Below are positions 58,249 to 64,000 of a DNA stretch of 64,000 bases, piece after piece. A program made the position numbers and the translations under genes. Numbering within the stretch: the first letter of the stretch is position 1; every line of letters starts with the position of its first letter. Location: NCBI GenBank assembly GCA_016110215.1, contig JADWQD010000013.1, positions 868,001 through 932,000 on the forward strand. Direction: 5' to 3'. The notes below the pieces were generated by a model. The model did no database searches and had not been told where the DNA came from. It saw nothing but the letters and a program-made list of their open reading frames with translations. Source of the DNA: Capronia americana (Eukaryota; Ascomycota; Eurotiomycetes; Chaetothyriales; Herpotrichiellaceae).

Positions 58249-58307
58249 TTCGGCCGGCGTTATCAATCTCAGGTTCGAGAAGACTTACTGCCTCTGCTTC
58301 GGCCGGC
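58249..58307. promoter_or_regulatory. Two identical TTCGGCCGGC sites in a divergent promoter
   Basis: TTCGGCCGGC occurs at about 58249-58258 and again at about 58298-58307, 49 bp apart, between RidA (start 58077, reverse) and the Zn2Cys6 gene (start 58354, forward). The second copy lies only about 50 bp before the regulator start, which would allow autoregulation. Confidence 0.55.
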
Positions 58308-58353
58308 ACTATTTCACGGGCTGACTCAATTCTTATGACACTCGATCACGAGA

Positions 58354-60618
58354 ATGAGCGGGTCGCTTCGTCCGAAATTGGCATGCCAGCCATGCACTTA
58401 CAAGAAGATAAGATGCGACAAACAGTCGCCCTGCGATAATTGCTTGAAGCGCGGGGTTCCGGAACTATGCCGTCGGCGAGGCGAAACGCCAGCTGCAACC
58501 AACCCTGTGGCGAGCTCAACGCCACTGTCGCAGAACGGCACTGCTGCCTTGGGATCGGCCTCACAGGACAGGACATCTGCTCTTCTGGAAGCACTTTTGC
58601 TCCGCATCAAGAGTCTAGAATCCTTGGTGGAGGCCCAAGGTCGGAAGGCAAACCAAGATGATCATATCCAAAGAAACAAATCACCTCCAGAGATGGTCGA
58701 CGGCCAACACTACCGCCCTCTGGTGACAGGGGCTATGCCCCTTGTCAATCCAGATGAGCACCGCACACATCAAGCGGGCGTGGAGATACAAATGCCCCTG
58801 GACGAAGGGCCCAGGTGGTCTGACGAGCATGGCCTGATCGAGTCAGAGAAAAGCCGTCTCTCTTTCCTTCAACTGCTCCTCCCAGATCGAGATCAGACTC
58901 TCCGAATAGTATCATACCACGCTGAAAACCTGCTCTGGACACACAACGGTTTTCATGCACCAACGTTTGATCGTGAGCTGGAGGACTTCTATCGAACCAC
59001 CGACGGAGAGCTGGCAAGTGAGGGAGTAGATCTCCAATGGCTTGCGCTCCTCTTCGCCGTGCTATCAGGGTCAATGATCAGTGCTCCCGAAGACACAGCG
59101 AGGTCGTGGGGGTATCAACGGCCAGAACAGTTCAAGCTGGCCGACCGGTGGCACACCGCCACAATAAAATGCCTCGAGCTTTCACAGTACCTGCTGGCTT
59201 CGGCGTTATACACGGTGCAGGCCATTGTGACCTTGACAGCGTCGTCTTATACTTTGGGCTACATGAAAGCTCAGTGCGTGCTCATGGTATCAGCGATCAA
59301 GATTGCCCAAAACCTGGGTCTGCACCAACTTGAGGACACCACAGCTGACCCAGAAGGGAATGCCATTCAGCAACAAACCAGTCGAAGAGTCTGGTATACG
59401 CTGGTGAGGCAAGACTATTTTTTCATACCATTCTCCGAATGCTACTTTGTCAATCGGTTGTTCAATGACTGCCCCAAACCACTCAACTGCCGAGAGGCTG
59501 ACATGACCACTCTCCCGGAAGAGGTTCCGACGCTGACCAGTTACTGTAACTTCCTTGACGGCATTGCAACTCTCATGTCGGAGCTACAGGACGCACTCAA
59601 AGTTTCAAAGACACTCTACGTTCAGTACGAAGAAACGCTTCGATTTGATGCAAGGATGAGAGCCTACGCAACCCTACGTAGGCCCTCCTACTTCGGGAAC
59701 GACCTGCTGGACCCGACTTGGCCGAAGTACATTCCGTGGGCAAGACGAAGCCTGACTATCAGTTCAGCACATAAAATCATCATGATCCATCGCAAATTTC
59801 TAGGGCGAAGCTATACCGATCCCGTTTTCTCTTTCACACGAAAAACTTGCATTGCAGCTGCGAAGACAATACTCAAGACACACAATCTAGGGCACGATGT
59901 CAATAGTGACAGCGCACCAATCCTGTGGAGCGAGCAAGCCTTTTCTGTAACAGCTTGCGTGAGATCCACTTGTTCTTTTCTTGTGCTGAAGTGGCTTTCT
60001 GACAATGCCTAGGTTATCCTCTGCTTTGACATCCTCTATCGTCATGTACAAGAGCCAGAAGTCGCAGAGCATCGGTCTCTTGTGGAAACGACGGTCTCCA
60101 GTCTCACTAAACTGGACAGTTATATTATCCCGCGGAAAGGGATACGTCTGCTCCGTGCTCTCCTGGAGGAGGGACGGAATGGAAATGCTGCTACTCTGGA
60201 TCGAAAGAGGAGGAGAGATCAGGATGAAACAGGTTCACTTACCTCGCGAGCATCTCAACTCAAGCCCATCGATGTGGATTCCTTCGTCAAAAAATTCTGG
60301 ATTTCAAGAAGCTCTTCGTCCGCGACGTATAATCAGACGCCGCAATCAACTGGTTCTAGTCTCGCGTCGCTAGACCATCTCAACCAGTTCGTTGACCGTG
60401 CCAGTTACACCAATAACGGCATGGACGATATGCTGTTTCAGGCCTTCTTCGATGAAGATGTCGCCGATATATCGACAAACGTTGGCCTCTTCGGCCCAGC
60501 GTCGATGGGCATAAATATCGAAGACCCTGCGACACTGCTGATATCTTCGCGTGATGGACCAACGCGGATTCCTTCATTCGAGGACCTCTTGTTCCGTGCC
60601 GAAAACTTTGAATTCTGA
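58354..60618 (+). CDS. Zn2Cys6 fungal transcription factor
   Basis: Exons 58354-59958 and 60013-60618 join in phase 0 across a 54-bp intron (GTGAGA...GCCTAG) and give 736 residues. The zinc cluster is at residues 11-39 (CQPCTYKKIRCDKQSPC, then C-X2-C-X8-C). LLEALLLRIKSLESLVEAQ is a short coiled coil. The fungal_trans region spans roughly residues 180-480 (LLWTHNGFHAPTF, GYMKAQCVLMVSAIKIAQNLGLHQL, SRRVWYTLVRQDYFFI). The tail is acidic and Ser-rich with LLFRAENFEF at the end, a plausible activation region. Divergent pairing with RidA and the CGGCCG sites make it the best local candidate for the cluster activator. Confidence 0.9.
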
Positions 60619-60846
60619 GACACATCATTGAAGGTGACTTTTTGAGTACATCAGAATTCTGCAAGCATCAATGACACCTTGCAGGACTGGAAATACAAGC
60701 ATGGTTATGTTGTCTGCGTTTTTTTTGAGAAGCGCTTCGGATCCGAAGAGGCAATACAACGGCCAATCGTTGGACTAATCATCCATTCAAAACGCCACTG
60801 TCGGTTCTTTTCTGCAAGATCACCTTCAAGGCATGTCTGTCCCTCG

Positions 60847-61870
60847 TCAATGGATCGTATACCCACCGTCGACCACGTACGCTGCGCCTTGGACAAAAGT
60901 AGCTCTGCTGCTACAGAGGAACAAGACGACATCGGCGATCTCCTGGACGGTACCAGCTCGGCCCAGCGTTGCTCTTGAAATGACTGACTCATAGAGATCA
61001 AGCTGCCTACTCAGCATCGGCGTCGCCGTGAGGCCAGGGCAAACACAATTGATCCTGATGTTGCTCGGCGAATACTACACCTTGACCCTTAGCATCCGCT
61101 GGAGGACTTTACGGAGAGGCACTTACGTCGATAGCATCACTCTTGGTGAGTGAGACCACCGCGGCTTTTGATGCACAGTATGCAGCTTTTGACACCGTTA
61201 ATCTTCATCCGACTTCCAAAGAGTTCGTGGCTGTCCTACCTGCTTCCGGTCGCGACATCAGAGCCAATTGGCTGGCGATGTTAACAATGCTTCCCCGGTT
61301 TCCTGGACGACCGTCATGGGTTTCAAGAGGATCTTGCTTTAGCATTTTGGCAATCTCACTCCTCGACGACAACCAGCAACCTCGATAGTTCACGCTATTC
61401 ACATGATCAAAACTTTCCGGAGTCGACACGGTGGACGATTTGTTATCTCCTTCCACACCTGCAGAGACACTCAGTACTGCGATGTGGCAGCGTGAAAAGG
61501 ATAGAGTTCTCGGCGAGAGAGCATAGACGCACCGGCAGTGTTTACGGCATAATCCACCCGCCCAAAGGCAGAGACTGCCTGAGCTACCATACCTTCCACC
61601 TGCGTGGCGTCTCTGAGGTCCACAGAGACTTGCAGTACTTCAGTACCCTTGTTCACCCCTGAGATTGACCGAGCAGTCTCATCGAGACCGTCCACATTTC
61701 GGTCGCAGATAACAATCTTCATACATCCATCTTTGGCAAAAGCCACTGCAATGCCTTGTCCGATGCCTGTTCGTAGTTGTCAGCTGTGTCGATACCCCAA
61801 CATGCCCGAGAGAGGCCGTACCGGAAGCTGCCCCCGTGATGAGTGCAACTCCGGGGAAATGCAGCGCCAT
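60847..61870 (-). CDS. Classical short-chain dehydrogenase/reductase (SDR 2)
   Basis: Five exons (61870-61822, 61766-61533, 61458-61240, 61185-61127, 61074-60847) give 262 residues, all joints in phase. The cofactor loop TGAASGIGQG is split by intron 1. VICDRNVDGL with D after strand two suggests NAD(H). NTAG, NIAS, AYCASK and PGLTATPM are the usual later motifs, and GAAYVVDGG ends the fold. It differs from SDR 1 in sequence and intron positions, so the two are not a recent duplication. The substrate is unknown. It is divergent from NCS1 permease 2 across a region with CGGCCG sites. Confidence 0.88.
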
Positions 61871-62317
61871 ATCGAATTTGGGTAATTTCGCTAGTTGGAC
61901 AAATTCGACGACAGTCGCTGTATCCTTTGGTCGCGTCGCGGTCCTGCCACGGCGCCATGCGCATTTTCATGCTTGCGAGAGCTTCAGGGGCGCTCTTTTC
62001 TCGGCCACTGTCAACGGCCGAAAGCGGGTCGTCTGACTTTCAGATCTGCAGTCGCCTGTAATCTGGTGCTTTTAGCTTTATCTCGGGGGCCCCATTTTCG
62101 GCCGGTTGCTTGAGAAGCTTCATGCGTATGAACTCCTTTTCTGGCCCAGATACTGTCACCTGAGACGATTCATATCCGCTTATCAACGTGATCTATACTG
62201 AGCAGGAGTTTCGATGTCGATAGGGTTGCGCAAGCTCGCGAATGGGCGAACGAGAAAGGTACAAAACAATACGCAGGGACCGCCGTGAGAGGCGCGTCCT
62301 CAACAAGTTCCTCAACC
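61871..62317. promoter_or_regulatory. Divergent upstream region, SDR 2 and NCS1 permease 2
   Basis: It contains AACGGCCGAA with CGGCCG at 62015-62020, TTCGGCCGGT with CGGCCG at 62099-62104 and a near copy TCGGCCAC at 62001-62008. No gene lies in it. This is the third divergent pair in this half with the motif. Confidence 0.55.
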
Positions 62318-64000
62318 ATGTCACTCCTCACGAGCAAGATGGAACGCATTCAGGAAAAGGCCAGGACCTACTCGGCCTCAGTCAAGACGAGAGCCACGCA
62401 ACCGTCCAGCTGGGCTCTCCCTCGTCATGAGAGCAGTGTCGCACCCCCTGGCGTATGGAGCAACCTTGGTGAGTGGTTCGTTTGATGGCAATTTTTGGCC
62501 GTTACTGATCCTTCTCTCAAGACTATGACCCTGTACCCGTTGAAAGACAAACTTGGACATCGACTACAGTTCTAACTTACTGGTTCTCTGACTTGGTGTC
62601 CATTGTCGGATGGTCCCAAGCATCTGCAATGTACGCCGTCGGGCTGAGTGCCGCGGATGCAACACTTGCTTGCATGGTTGCAGGGATTTGCATTTCCTTT
62701 CCCATCGGTCTGTCTATCAAGGTCAAAAGGATTTTGGGTGATGCTGATGTTTCAAAGTCCTGAATGGAAGACTGGGAGCTATGCTGCACGTCCCCTTTCC
62801 TATGTCGATCCGCGCCAGCTTCGGGACTTACCTGCAGTACTTCTGCGTCGTCTCGCGCGCCATATTGGCTCTCTTTTGGTTCGGTGTCCACAGTGTGTAC
62901 GGTGGAGATTGCGTGACTGCAGTACGTTTCTAAAGGCCCTTTTGAGACCACGCAACTAACCTCACCGCATCTTTGCAGGTGGTGACGGCCATCTGGCCGA
63001 GCTACGCCAAACTACCGAACCACCTGCCCGCTTCCGCCGGCTTCACCACCAAACAAATGGTATCATACGTGATCTACCACTGTTTCCAGACGCCCTGTTT
63101 GTTCATCAGACCTCACAAGCTCAAATACCTCTTCCGAGTGAAGGTCGTGTTGCTGCCTCCAATGATCATCGCCACGGTGATATGGCTGGCCGTCAAGGCA
63201 GGAGGTGGCGACGACTTCTTCCATCGCCCTGCACAGATTCACGGTGCCGCACGAGCCTGGCAATGGTTGGCAGGGATGACCTCGGTCACAGGTAAGCTCA
63301 GGCATTTTCTTCCACAAGGTTGATCGGGCTCTGACTAAAGCACACAAGGTGGTTGTTCCACGCTGGCACTCAACAACTCCGACTGGTCGCGCTTTTCCAA
63401 GAAGCCCTCGAGTCAATTCTGGCAGTTCCTCGCCCTGCCGCTTTTCCTCACCACCGTGGGTCTCTGTGGCATCGTCGGAGCCAGCGCTTCCGAAAAGATC
63501 TGGGGTACTGCATTGTGGAATCCTCTTGACATTGTAGAGAAGTGGAACGACAATCCTGGCGGTCGAGCTGCGGCATTCTTCTCCGCCTCTTGTTGGCTAC
63601 TGGCACAGGTTTCCATCAACCTGAGCACCAATTCGGTCGCTTTTGCAACTGGTACGCAGATATCAACAAGCGCTGTTAGCTCCGTCCACTGATCATTCCT
63701 CTTCTTCCAGACATTGGCACGCTGGCTCCCAAGTGGCTCAACATCCGCAGGGCGAGCTTCCTGGGATTCTTGATCGGTGGCTGGGCCCTGTGTCCATGGA
63801 TCATCCTGAAATCCGCGCAGACTTTTCTGAATTTCATGTCGGCGTATTCCATCTTCATGGCACCCATCACCGGTGTTCTCTTGACGGACTTTTACCTCAT
63901 CAAGAAGCAAAAGTACGACGTGCCGGCCCTGTATGACCCGAAAGGAATCTACTACTACCAGGTGAGCGATCCCAAGCCTTTGCATTGAAGCTGCCAGTAC
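62318..64000 (+). CDS. NCS1-family (FUR-type) permease, copy 2, truncated by the window end
   Basis: Six exons are seen (62318-62468, 62522-62707, 62758-62921, 62979-63291, 63349-63651, 63711-63961), coding 456 residues. A donor GTGAGC at 63962 starts an intron that runs past the window. Motifs are WTSTTVLTYWFSDLVSIVGWSQASA in helix 1, VLNGRLGAMLHVPFPMSIRASFG, LFWFGVHSVYGG, and PWIILKSAQTFLNFMSAYSIFMAPITG with FYLIKKQKYDVPALY. Only part of the usual length (about 550-600) is present, so one or more exons are missing. NCS1 FUR-type fungal carriers import uracil, uridine, allantoin or related ureides. It is distinct from copy 1. Confidence 0.92.

Noticed and set aside
1..64000. tRNA, rRNA and CRISPR features
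   Set aside because: No cloverleaf, ribosomal or spacer-repeat pattern was recognised by eye; a tRNA or covariance-model scan would be decisive.

Overview
The window looks like genomic DNA of a filamentous ascomycete (Pezizomycotina). Most genes carry several short GT-AG introns of about 40 to 150 bp. There are three Zn2Cys6 regulator genes, a degraded HET-domain gene, fungal-type MFS and NCS1 transporters and a recognisable autophagy gene (ATG5). I cannot fix the genus from the sequence alone. Exon joints below were worked out by eye from splice sites, reading phase and agreement between paralogues, not by a gene finder.

Layout. 0-8.3 kb: a small secreted protein, a hotdog thioesterase, a HET pseudogene, an F-box protein and an unusual NTF2-like/MDR-reductase fusion. 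8.7-20.5 kb: a Zn2Cys6 regulator, a probable six-hairpin glycosidase, an ACS-type MFS transporter, a first 2-oxoglutarate/Fe(II) oxygenase (2OG-1) and an UNC93-like transporter. 21.2-37.2 kb: a hydantoin-racemase-like gene, a D-carbamoylase-like amidohydrolase, an MDR reductase, an NCS1 permease, a second oxygenase (2OG-2), one reading unit that encodes two complete Zn2Cys6 regulators in tandem, and a hydantoinase/dihydropyrimidinase. 37.3-52.9 kb: an ADH relic, an APH-like kinase, a proline-rich protein, ATG5, a hypothetical gene and a GTAC-rich gene desert holding a 10-N assembly gap. 52.9-64 kb: a second set with an SDR, D-carbamoylase 2, hydantoinase 2, RidA, a Zn2Cys6 regulator, a second SDR and a second NCS1 permease that runs off the window.

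How it fits together. NCS1 permease, hydantoin racemase, hydantoinase and N-carbamoyl-D-amino-acid amidohydrolase are the same functional set as bacterial hydantoin-utilisation (hyu) operons. Here they sit in a eukaryotic gene neighbourhood, with intron-bearing genes and a duplicated hydrolase/permease core. The inferred route is import of a cyclic ureide, racemisation, ring opening to an N-carbamoyl amino acid, and decarbamoylation, with RidA, SDRs, MDR reductases and 2OG oxygenases acting before or after. A palindrome, CGGCCG (often TTCGGCCG), recurs in the upstream regions of both halves, including five copies within 154 bp between D-carbamoylase 2 and hydantoinase 2. It is a good candidate operator for a local Zn2Cys6 regulator. 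The substrate (hydantoin, dihydropyrimidine, allantoin-like or another ureide) cannot be fixed from sequence alone.
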